NCBI GenBank assembly: GCA_003344405.1
Contig: NOWV01000028.1
Coordinates: forward strand, 186,001 to 250,000
Direction: 5' to 3'
Length of the DNA stretch: 64,000 bases
From: Trichoplax sp. H2
Taxonomy: Eukaryota; Placozoa; Uniplacotomia; Trichoplacea
Made by a program: the position numbers and the translations under genes. Each line of letters opens with the position of its first letter. Positions within the stretch are counted from its first letter, which is position 1. Of this stretch, positions 38,184 through 49,700 are shown one piece after another. The notes under the pieces are model-generated. The model searched no databases, was not told where the DNA came from, and was given only the letters and a program-made list of their open reading frames with translations.

Positions 38184-39109
38184 GCTAAATAGTTTTGTAT
38201 TTTTAGTGCGTTTCAGTCATAATGTTCTATCTTAACAATTGGAGAATGATGTTTCATTAGTACAGATTGACCAAATTGCCAATAGTACCAATAGTAAATA
38301 TTCGCTATAGATGATTCAACCGCACATGTGTAGTCCACTTTACAGATTTGTATATTAATAGGTTAAAATCGTTAATTCCCAACTAATTTACAAAGTAGAT
38401 CTAGTTTGTTAGCCATGTAACACAACAATAATAGAATTTTGACATGAATAAACAATATGAATTAGAGCGTATTCCTCATCTACAACATTATGATAAATTT
38501 CCTGTATCGGAATAGCGTAATACACCGTACTTAGTAACGGCGGTGAAAAAAATGATAATATACTAGACTATCAATTAGTTAAATGGTTTATGACAATTCG
38601 CATGACCTCGATACGAGAGGCCAATCACTGGTTTTACTAATATCACATATAATTGGTCGGTTTACTTCTTTGCACGATACAATTGAAGTATAAGAAGAAT
38701 ACAGTACTATAAATTTACGTCCAAGAAAAAATTTGTTCGTATCTCAAAATGTATCACAAATCTGATGGAAGGATCACGAATATGGTGAAATGTGAATACG
38801 TCATCGTCATCATTAAGGCAATTCATGTAATTTAGGAAGGTCCTTTACACATCAGAAAAATGTCAAAAGAATAATGGGTTCTATTAAAATGTATCATATA
38901 GTTAATTCTATTACTTATAGCGTAAGCAAATGTTAATCTCCAGATAACTACAATTTCGTATTGACATCTATAATGTGAAATCAGTATAATATGTGAGTTT
39001 TACAATCTTTTACAGTATCCTAAAAAAAATCCATTAATTTTTTTCATAATATTCATACAATGGCAACCTCTGATAATTGACAATTAATAAAACTACATCA
39101 GACATCACA

Positions 39110-40767
39110 CTAAAATCCACCTGGTGGAAATACACCTTGATGATGATCATTAAATAGCATTGGTGGTGCGGTAAACCATGCCGGAACTGGTGGTTGACCT
39201 GACGCCGCTGCCGAAGCTGCTGCCGCTGCAGCATTACCTGATCGTGTCCACTCGTATGCCACTTGGTCAATCATGTTGCGTGATAAGGTTTGACGCAAAC
39301 CTTCTTGGCTGTAAAATTGCATCATACGTTGCAATTCAGGGTTCATACTAAAAGCATTCGATGGTATATTACCCATTGCTAAATTTGATAATACTTCAGG
39401 TGGAATATAAGAACCATTTAGTAACGGAGACATGAAATTATTCTCAATCGGGTGAATACCAGTTGGGCCAAGTTGACTATGTAATGCGGGCATGCCATAT
39501 TGATGAATAGGGTGCATCGCTAGAGATGACGGATCAACATGATGATGCTGATGTTGAAGAGGATTACCGTGGAGCATTCCGGAATGGCATTCATTGTTTG
39601 CCATTAGCGGATTTTGAAATTGAAGTAAGCCATTTCCATTATGAATATTTGGCAATGATGGCAAAGTATTCGCCGCCATATTATGACCATGCATATAATA
39701 ATTGTTAGTTGGATTTACATTACCGTACTGCGTAAATCGATTAGCAGCAACATTATGTACTGATGGTAAATTTCTTTCCTGAATGGCATTGCGAACGGTA
39801 TTACTTTCTTCACGATCAGCCGAAACATCTTGCGGCTTGAAGGCAGATTTTGTTGGAGTCGATCCCTCAGATACAGGTACTCTTTTTTCATCGCTTTTCT
39901 CCTAATAGCAGCAATTAAACAATAAAACATCAGCTGTTAACTTCAATTTTTAATGTATTTTTTATTCATAAACTGAGTCATCAATAATAATCATCATTAT
40001 TGTAGTAATACAGTTAGCTAAATTGTAATATTACGCTCACCATTTCAGGCCTAGACTTCTTATCTTGCTTTACAGCTATTGCACTAGTCGTAGTGGTTGA
40101 TGTAGTCGGTGTCGATGTTGCACTTGTCCCCTTTATTTCCATTTGTTTCAATGGCGTGAAAGATAAATCTGTGCGAGCTGATCCTATTGTTCCTTTCATA
40201 TGATGAAGACGCTTAACAAATCGCGCTGATGTACTAACATGAATGCTTTCTTGATCTTTACTACTGTTTCTATTTGTTCTTTGCGCGTTTCCGTTAATAG
40301 GTTCTTCAGTAGTATTCGTACTGCTTGTGCTTGAGTTATCGTCAGTATCGCTATCGCTACTAACAGATTTCTATACAGCGCAGAATAATCAAGAAATGAC
40401 TCTAAATTATCTTAAATACATCTATTTTTAGATTCCAAGCAGTTCTTGAACTAACCTGGCTTTGCACCTTCTTTTTCGATCGTTTACGTCGTCTGTTATC
40501 AATCGACTTATTAGCAGCACGTTTGGTGCTCGTAGTCTTAGTTGGAACTCTTCCTCTTCTCTTCGGTTTTTGTTCGACGAGCGATCCATTACTACTGGAA
40601 GGACTACATGCAATAGCATTAGATCCAGTAACATCTTGGCGATGTACACCATTATCAACTGATGATGAATCACTATTGCTTGGTGAAGATCTATTACGCG
40701 TGAAGCGACTACTATGCCGATTATTCCCATTATCAACTTTTCGCGGCCTTCTGCGTTTTACTTCCAT
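39110..40767 (-). CDS. RERE: RERE exons 14-16: low-complexity C-terminal region
   Basis: Exons 40456-40767, 40041-40370 and 39110-39901, all phase 0. Exon 14 starts exactly at ATG after a good acceptor (ccctttctacag). It is very basic (MEVKRRRPRK, KPKRRGRVP, RRRKRSKKK), so probably contains nuclear localisation signals. Exon 15 is Ser/Thr/Asn-rich with a Thr run (TSTPTTSTTTTS). Exon 16 has His-rich (LQHQHHHVD), Met/Pro/Asn-rich and Ala-rich (NAAAAAASAAAS) stretches and ends GVFPPGGF. The classical atrophin C-terminal features are weak here. Confidence 0.88.
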
Positions 40768-43700
40768 CTGTAGAAAGGGTTTAGAGGCATTTTAAAACGT
40801 TGTAATATAACGAAAAATTAACTTTGCGAGACGCTTTCAATATTAAATGATCACTTGATTGTTACCTCATCCTTCTTTCTTTTTTCTTTTTCTTTTTCCT
40901 TTTCTCTTTCGTATAATTTTAGTAATTGAGCCGGCGGCTCAACAGAATCAGGAATTGATTTCATTTCTCCATACTTTTTAAAATATATTCTACAATCATC
41001 ACAAAGTAACTGCTTATCAACACCGGAATGGTGCCAACTGCGTGATGTAGTAGAATAACAATGTCGACAACAATACAAGCGACGATCTCTATCGCCTTCT
41101 TCACCAGTCAAACCATCTTCACTAGCAGAACCAAGATCAGCTATAATTATTATTATAAAAGCTAAACATCAATTTAAACCACCGTAGTAATAACAATTCA
41201 TAATAAATTGTTGAAAAAGTCATTCTAAGCGAAGTAAATTATTTATTTCACTTACGAAGTTCAGATTTATTATTTCTAATCTTTGTAGCGCGCGGCGCTC
41301 GCTGACGTCTAATATTACGACGATGTTTTCGATAGGCTTTGGCATTAGTTGCGCCCTTTGTTTTCTTCCAGTGATAGTAAAATTCTATCAAATCACCCTA
41401 TTATCAAGTAGAATGACAGTGAATAAACAAACCGATGATTTGTTAGTACAAATGTATACAATCGAACAATGGTCTTTAATGTCCAAATTGCAATAGGATA
41501 CGTTGCAATCTTTAGGTAGACTACGTAGTTGCGGTTAACTCGTACCGTGTCTTTCTCAGAAAACAGCTCTTTACGTATTCGATGAAAATTTTTGCCGTAT
41601 AGTCTTAATCCTTTGACAAAGCGTTTCTAGATTTATCCAATTTACAACAAAAGTGAATGCATACGGTTAATAACGTAGTACAAGATATTTATTGAAACAG
41701 TAAAAGCCGATCATAAAAATTTACTCTAATTGCATTTACCGTATCATCATCATTCCAAACTTTAAGAAAAGATTTCGGGAGCGGTCTTTCAGTTAGACTC
41801 TTCATAGCTGAGTCAGTATCGAAATGATTTTCATAGAGCTATTTTTATAAGTCAATACTTGATTACTGCCATGGTCTAATTACTTAAATATTGCGGTAAT
41901 ATAATACAGGACGGAAATAATTAATCTTACCTTCATTAATGCGTTATATTGCACGACACAGTCCGATATCTATTAAATTGTAGAATATTTGCAACATTAA
42001 TAACAATACTACTGTAATATAAAATATACAGTATATTCAACTAATTAACTAACAGATAATAAGCACAACCTACCAGATAATCGCTATCCTCGGTTTTACC
42101 CTGCGCTAAACCTGCATAACCAGTAACTAAGCTTCTATTTATCATAAACATAACAAATACAGTTAAATCGTATAATCAAACAATGAAGGACGTATTATTG
42201 CAAAATTTACTTTGCAGCCTCTAGGTAGCTATCGATATCTTCTTCTTCATCTGGTGGTGCCCAAACCTAAATAAACAAACAGTGTATATTCCTATTACTC
42301 ATAGCTAAATAAAATCTTTATAAAATAGTACTTCAATAGTAACGAACCTTAGTCTCATAGGTGTTATCATCATAAGAATCAATCGAAGATATAGGTCTTA
42401 ACTCTGGCAATGCAACCTAAACCGCGAAATACAACATTAACAATCAGCGAAAATATTTACAGCATCACATTAACTCTAAGTTGTATGCAGATGAAAGTTC
42501 TCCTATGGAGGATGAAACAATCAATACGATTATAATTACCTGATGGCTTGGTCCTATACGAATTTCCCCTTGTGTATTAGCTAAACGTCTATCAACCAGA
42601 TATCACAATATTATCAAACAATGCGACTAGGAATAGTCATGGAAATTAAATTCGATAAATTATCTATAAAATTTACTAACCTAGTTTCTGGATTATAACC
42701 ATATATATAGAAAAATGTATCTGGCTTGGACACCATGTCACGAAGACTATTTACATCTGGCATTTGTTCTACATCACATTTTCCTCTACAATAGCAATGG
42801 AAAGATACGAAGTATGAATTTAAAATTTCGATATGCAATGATAGCAATGTGTTAATCAACTCTTGCAACCAACCTTAACGCCGAGGCAGGGAACATATCT
42901 TTGGTATTTGAAGAAAATAATTCCCTTTGCTTAACAGAAAGTTCATTTAGAACACGATGGAGACCATCTGTTCCTCCATTATCTGCATCACGATCTTGCC
43001 TTAACGTGTGATAAACTGAGTGGGGGACTTCCGAAGAGCGGTAGTACCATTGAACTGTTACTTGTAAGCATTGCTTTGTCTATAAAGTAAGACAATGGCA
43101 CAATAATTTAATATCATAAAATTGATATAAAATTTTACAACTTTGATTATTAACCACGTAAGGCTATCAATTATCGATCTAAGTCTTTATAGTACTGTAC
43201 TAAAAATTGTAGCTAACAGAAAAAAGTATATCCAATAGTAAAAAATTATAATACAATAATTAGAAAAACTAAATCGCAATTTGCTTGTTATTCCATTTTA
43301 AGAATATCAGTTACTATCAAGAAAATTAAATATTTCTAATAAAACAGAAATAACTCATGACTTTCAATTAATTGTATTGATAGTTTATGTATCAACAGTA
43401 ACGTTGATTGAGTTTAACTTCGCCTTGTCTAAGACGACTAAAGACAGTATTAATAGCATAAACAGTAAACGGAAAAATAGAAAAAGGAAAGAAGTCATTA
43501 TTAATCGTCCTATGATGCAACGATAATCCATATCCGTTATCGATAAGACTTTACGATGACAATACAATATATGACAAAGTATTCCAACTCTTATCTTGGT
43601 ATTAATCTTGACTGAAGACTACTGTCACTCAAATCGCTTTATTACAACTACTATCTCGGACGGTAATATTCATATCGTTTAGTATGATAGTTTTTTCAAT

Positions 43701-46700
43701 GTAAGAGAAATCAATTGCAAACAGGCCTCAATTCGCGCTACTGAATTACAGGTACAATGTTATAGGCATTAGTATGTATGAACTAATAAATCAAGCAAAA
43801 AGCATCAATATTGGTGATACTATAGCAGCGCTTATAAAGATATTTGTCATCATCATTTTAACAGAAGTAACATTACTTGTACTGCACAGCATAACAATTA
43901 ATAATAACTCTAACATAATTCACTATTATAATTTTTATATATTGTACCAATATCTGCTTAATTTTTAACAGAAACAACTTAAGTCGTCCTAAATGTACAG
44001 TATGGGTTATTACCGAATCTAAAATAATTCTTATTATAATTAATATTGTTATTATTTAATTGCAATAAGTTAAATTCCAAATATTTTACAACATACCATA
44101 TGAAATTCTTTAATACTACAAATGTAATAAGGCTGATCGACGCGTTGATTTTCGATGTAAGCACAATCTGTAAATGGAAAATACAATTAAGAATACATGA
44201 CTATTTCGTTTTTGAAAACCTCTTGCATTACCATTTATCTAGGCGATTTAATCATTTTGAGATCAGAATGATAAAAATTTTAAATATCAAGGTAAAACTC
44301 AGTCAAGCGAATTCTACTAGAAAAGTATAAGGTAAATATAAACAGCGTAGAATATGAACAGTTTTAAAAGATAACCCCCCCCCCGTTCAATCATAAAACC
44401 ACTGATGTAAATCAACTTGTAAAATTGCAAAATATTCAGTTGGTTAATACTGAAAATTATCTCTATAATTGATCCAATACTGCACAGTACCAATATTATC
44501 GAGATGATGACGTGATCTAAGAATTACAAAGCTTAATATTTTAATATTAAAGCGATTTAAAATATGGTAGGATAACTCTTTTCACTGCTAATGCAAGTAC
44601 AGTAGATATACGTCATATACCATACTATAGCTGTATCAAAGCACTACAACGAACTACACAATGTTTCTTATATTAAGCATACAAACGGAAAAAAATGTAT
44701 CGAGTTTACGGTGCAGTAATTTGAAACGTCCATTGTACATGTAAGATAGTAACTGATTTCATTTAGCAATCAATAATATAATTCATGATTGTAACTGGAT
44801 GTAGGTACAAAGATTGAACCAAATTTACACAAAATCTGCTCAACTGCAGGACGTCCGTCTATTATGATAATCACTGTTCCTTTACGCTCGAAGAAAAGTT
44901 TGATTTCACAATATCATTCATGTTGAATTGAAGTAAGGAAATACAGTAAGATTATGTCATCAATTATACAATATGTCCCCCCTCCAAAAGAAGAAATTAA
45001 CAACAGAATTACGTTTTTTAGGAAATTGTTCATTAAACCCTTCAATATAACTCAATGAAACAGTGACAGTATTATTATGCGCTCGGACAATATGGAATAA
45101 GTTGAATCAAGATTGCACAACATCATAAATGGTAAAATCTACTCATAAAGTAACAATCTGGAAAAAATCGTAACCCACGATCTAGATTGCCGATGGACAG
45201 CACTTAAGACATTGGAAAATTACACTAATCTTCATGATATCACAGTTTAATACGTTATTACCGACTCCAATTGACTTTCCTCAATAAAGTTGTTTATAGT
45301 CAATAGTTGGATAATGACCATTTTATAAATTCTAAAATACATTTTAAATGTTCTTTGTGAATTGATTACGTAATCAATAACATTCTCAATATTATAATGC
45401 AATTTTATTAGAAATCCTTCATCAACTTCTGTAATTCTATGTCAAAAGCCCGAGATTAAACAATGCTTCCCTATAACATCACGAACAAAAGGCAATCAGT
45501 ACCATTCCAAGTACTTCAATAAAGTAAGCTCTTTGCAAGAAGTCTCCACTGGAATATACTGTAGTCGAATGTTATATCATCAAAATTGTTATGTTGTAGT
45601 CTAAGGGAATGAGTTAAGTTCGAAATAGTTATAATTATTCACTTGGAGTATTAACAATTCAATATCTAGCGCATATGGTAATTAAAGAGAACGGCAGGTG
45701 AATTTTGACAATTTTTTTTTTTCTAATCATTTAACATCAAAGAGAGCATGCGATTGCAATAGTCAATATGATTCTACGGCACATTACAACAGAAAAGGCA
45801 ATTAAGATTTTACAGTAATAATACCATCATGCGTAATATCCCATAGGAAAATAAAGAAACAGGCGTAAAAACTGAAAAGAATATAAAGCCTTAAGCGCTA
45901 ATGTTGTCAATTTGACACGATCAGTTTATACTTCTTCCACTGGTGACGACGAGTTCCATTTTTAATCAGCTTATTACACTACTGGTCTGTGAATAAGATA
46001 CGACTAAGTACTTTCTTTGACTGCACGGCATTGTCGTATACCAGAGTAGATCAGCATAGGCATAGTAATTTTATTTAAAACAGTATCATTAAAAAAGAAA
46101 TGGACGTCCTGTTTTTTTGATTCGTGAAAGGAAGCTAAAGTATCGTCATATCGTTGTATCTTACAGTACCATTTGTCGATTAATGATATACCATAGTTCA
46201 TTAACTTGTACATTAATTGTAGCCTACACTTGTACAATAGCTATCTCCGTCATAAATTACGATAAAAACTTAGTCATATCCTACAGCAATGTACCAGATT
46301 CGATGCCAAAATCTGACGCCATTGAACAACTGGCAAACATTATCATAGTTAACATCAACCAAGTTTTATATATTTTATTTACATTTTATTCTACAGTAGA
46401 AAGACTAAACTCATGATTTAGCCTAGAAATAGTTTAATAACATTTCATCGATTCTACTGGACCGTAGAGTGTACACTCATGAATTCTATTATTTCACTTT
46501 CTTATCTAACTCATACTCTCCCGTATGATAAAACTAACGTCCGCAGTCAATTGCTTTCGAAATTAAGACAGTAATGCTTTTAAATTTGACCCCAAACATC
46601 CAACAACACTCATAGTCCAAATCAACAATAATGCTAAATGATGGAAAAAAATACACGATCTATACCAGTCGATGATATTATTGAATCCTATATTGAAAGT

Positions 46701-49700
46701 ATCGTATGATAGAACTACAGTGTGTTGTAAATTGGGGATCGACTTTGGATTAAGATACTTTTTAAAACATATCAGTCATTCAAGTTTTGCATAATATTTC
46801 GGAAAAGTTAATAAAAGACTCTACAACTTGACGGTAATATTACTATTTTTTAATTAAAGGTTATTCCACTGTCTGATAATTAAGATTACAATAGGATTGT
46901 ATTTGGGTAGGCGATTTTCGTCAAGATAGTGACAAAGACAGATAACCTGTCTATTAATCAAGATTATCGGAAGAATGTTGCCAGTAGATGATGTCATTTA
47001 AGGACATTAAAGAAAGGCGGCGAAAGTAAAAGCAGTCAAGCTGACAAGTTTGCCCTAGTGCACCTCTAGCTCGTTATAAATATTCACAAGTCAAAATTAC
47101 AACTTTTGCTATAAAATACAGTACAATAAATCAGTAGCGTAGAGAGGGATTACGTGTATCCCAATGATAGCCTATTTGATCATTCAACGTTTAAAGGATG
47201 ATAAAATCGCTTTTGGTACAAGTCAGCGACTTGAAAAATTCACACTAAAATCTTAACACATTTATATATTTACTAGATGATCATTGTAAAATAGTCTCAT
47301 AACACTATTATTCCTGTTATGACAAATTGAACTTGTGTGTTATGTAGAGAGAAGAATTTCTCTTCTATTAACTTAATATAGTCATCTGTAATAGCTTTGG
47401 CATAAGGACAATTTTAGAATAACTTTATCAACTGTTTCCTGTATGAGTGATTGTCAGTGTCAAATGAGGCAGCAAAAAAAGAAGTTCAAACTCGATGGCA
47501 TAGAGTTCATGTATACGGGTGTCAAAAATGCTGTGGAAATTTTCTTTCAGACAGATCGTCTTTTCACTGTTTCTTTTTGATTCCATCACTCATACGTCAT
47601 AGAATTATTTATTTCAAAATTCACCAGCAAACTATTTAATGGAAAAAATTATAACCCAGTACACTAGAGATAAGATAATACTCGAGACTGCATAGAATAG
47701 AATAAAACTGCAAAGTCCAGTTAAATTCAACTTTAAAGTCATATTCCATTGGCAGTGGCCAAAGTTAAACACGTAGCCAATCTAAGTACTAAAGTATATA
47801 TTCCTAGATATTATACACTTCATTAAAATTAGGATCAAGTCTAGCATATGGACTATACAGTATACACTACAGTACATGATTGATAAAACTGTTATGTAAA
47901 CTGTTTGTAAAAATCAATACTGTAGGGACAATCATTCCTACGCTGCATAATATAACATCGGTTACAGCACAAGCAACCAATAAACATACTTTAGGATCGA
48001 ATGATCACCTTTAATTAATTCAAAGTAGAATAAGATTAATAGCAATTGCATACGAATGGATAAAACAACCTAATGGGAAGTAAAGGGGGGGGGAAATAAT
48101 CATGGTTCAAAAAGCGTTTAAAACTACGATCTCAAGTGTTCTACATTGCACACGGACTCTAATTTTAACCCATTTGCAATCATCTACGGTAGGACAGACC
48201 AATCTGTTAATTAATTCAATTTAATTCAACTACCCCATAACATCCTAGACTGTAGTATCCTGAACGTTACCAAGACTGTATTTACTCATGTAAAGTAAAG
48301 GGAGTCCAATGGTAATTTGCTTTATCCTTGCACAATCAAAACTGATTGCGTTCGGTTTAGTCATTGTAGTTAATTTGGGTTAAGGCCGCACTCATAGTTA
48401 TGCGGTAGTGCACATAATTATCCGTGCGTCGTAAAGTAAACCTTTACAGTGGTACGTCTGGTAAACAATAACTGACGATCTATTGCATAGTAGGTAACTT
48501 GAAATTCCCGATTTTAAAGAAAAAGCATGACAAAAAATTACAAAATCAAGTCAACTGTGAATATAGGCTATTGCAGAAAGAGAAAAATTATTTTTTGCAT
48601 TTATCAAATTATCAATTATCGTCCAGTTATCAGCTTCATAATATGCTAAGACAATTGGAAGCAGTACTAGAGAAAAGATGCCATATCATAAAGGCAGCGA
48701 ATTTATTACTGCAATGTGTAAGTCTTAATATAAAAAAGTCTAGGCTTAAATGCCAAATTAATCCATTCGTGTTGAATAAATGTGCGCCTCTTCATATTAA
48801 GACTTTCAAAACTGTAAATACTACCAGTCGTATTTTTTTAGTTCATTTCATCTAAGATCACGTAGCCAACCAATATGGCCATTATTTCCGTTGTTAACAT
48901 TACCAAAACTAAATTCCTATGCAATATTATGTTAGCATGAAGATCGAGATCAACGTTCGATTACGTCCATACTCATAAGACTATATACTGTAGGCCGTTT
49001 TATCCTCCCAAAATTCAATTCTTTCTTGCTCTATAATCATCTAAGTACGAAAGCGTACCAACACACTATGCGATTGATAATTCTAAAATATTGCATACGT
49101 GTGACTACACAAGCGCAATTTTATCATCATGTACAGTTGAAAATGTCGTGAATCCGACGATATTGATTTGGTATACTGTAAGTACCTTAAAGTGAGAATT
49201 TAATCCTTTGATACATCGTACAAAATTATTGTTACAAATAATGTGCACTGCAGTACATTGAGTAAGTTAACTGATATCAACTCTATAGATATCATGATTA
49301 CTAATCCATTATGGTACACGGCATTGCACAAATGTAGAATGGACGAAGAATGAAATGCAGAAATTCGTAGTTGACAGGACAGTACAGTAATATGTACGTC
49401 GGGGCAAGTCTTTTACCAATCGATAGGTAAAATTCAAAACTTTACAGTTAAATAGACAGCAGTACGTTGAGAAAGTCTCTTTTTCAACAGATGTGAAAAC
49501 AAAGTACCGTAGAGTAGATCGACTAAAGGTATTAATTACACATAATTGCTACCACTAGCAAGCACTTCCAATACGGCCACAAGCTGTGATCTCATTCTAT
49601 CCAAATCCAGATTGTTAAGATTCTCACTGCGATCGTTTATTAACGACAGACGTATCTTAGCCGTTCCATCCTGCTGTTTACTAGTCAATAATAATTGCCT

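Larger units (their letters stand above)
27617..39109. other. Intergenic or 5' intron region, no supported gene
   Basis: If the AFAP1-like gene has an upstream exon it lies here. The only candidate I found is a 19-nt minus-strand coding piece at 33558-33576 (ATG AAT GTT TTG TTG CTC G|GTATGT), whose phase-1 donor fits the phase-1 acceptor at 27617; by chance alone such a fit is not rare. Otherwise the stretch holds tandem arrays at 29.6, 31.2 and 34.2 kb, and a possibly relic coding patch at 37.3-38.2 kb. Confidence 0.45.

Noticed and set aside
39034-39930. Other-frame open stretches at 39034-39270, 39526-39708 and 39715-39930
   Set aside because: Overlap the final RERE exon, whose frame is fixed by splice phase; no independent support.
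40462-40795. Open frames on both strands in other frames (for example 40523-40795 plus, 40428-40736 minus)
   Set aside because: Shadows of the basic RERE exon 14, produced by its Arg/Ser/Lys-rich codons.
42571-42588. Later acceptor (gacgtttag|CTAATACAC) for RERE exon 5
   Set aside because: It would give a stop codon in the phase set by exon 4; the upstream acceptor ggttgatag|ACG keeps the frame and restores the conserved RRL..TQGEIR sequence.
43385-44330. Open frames at 43385-43567, 43774-43968, 43979-44164 and 44046-44330
   Set aside because: Low-complexity, intron-like; 44046-44330 is antisense to RERE exon 2.
46004-46416. Overlapping open frames on opposite strands in RERE intron 1
   Set aside because: Mutually antisense, hydrophobic AT-driven composition, no splice context or domain.
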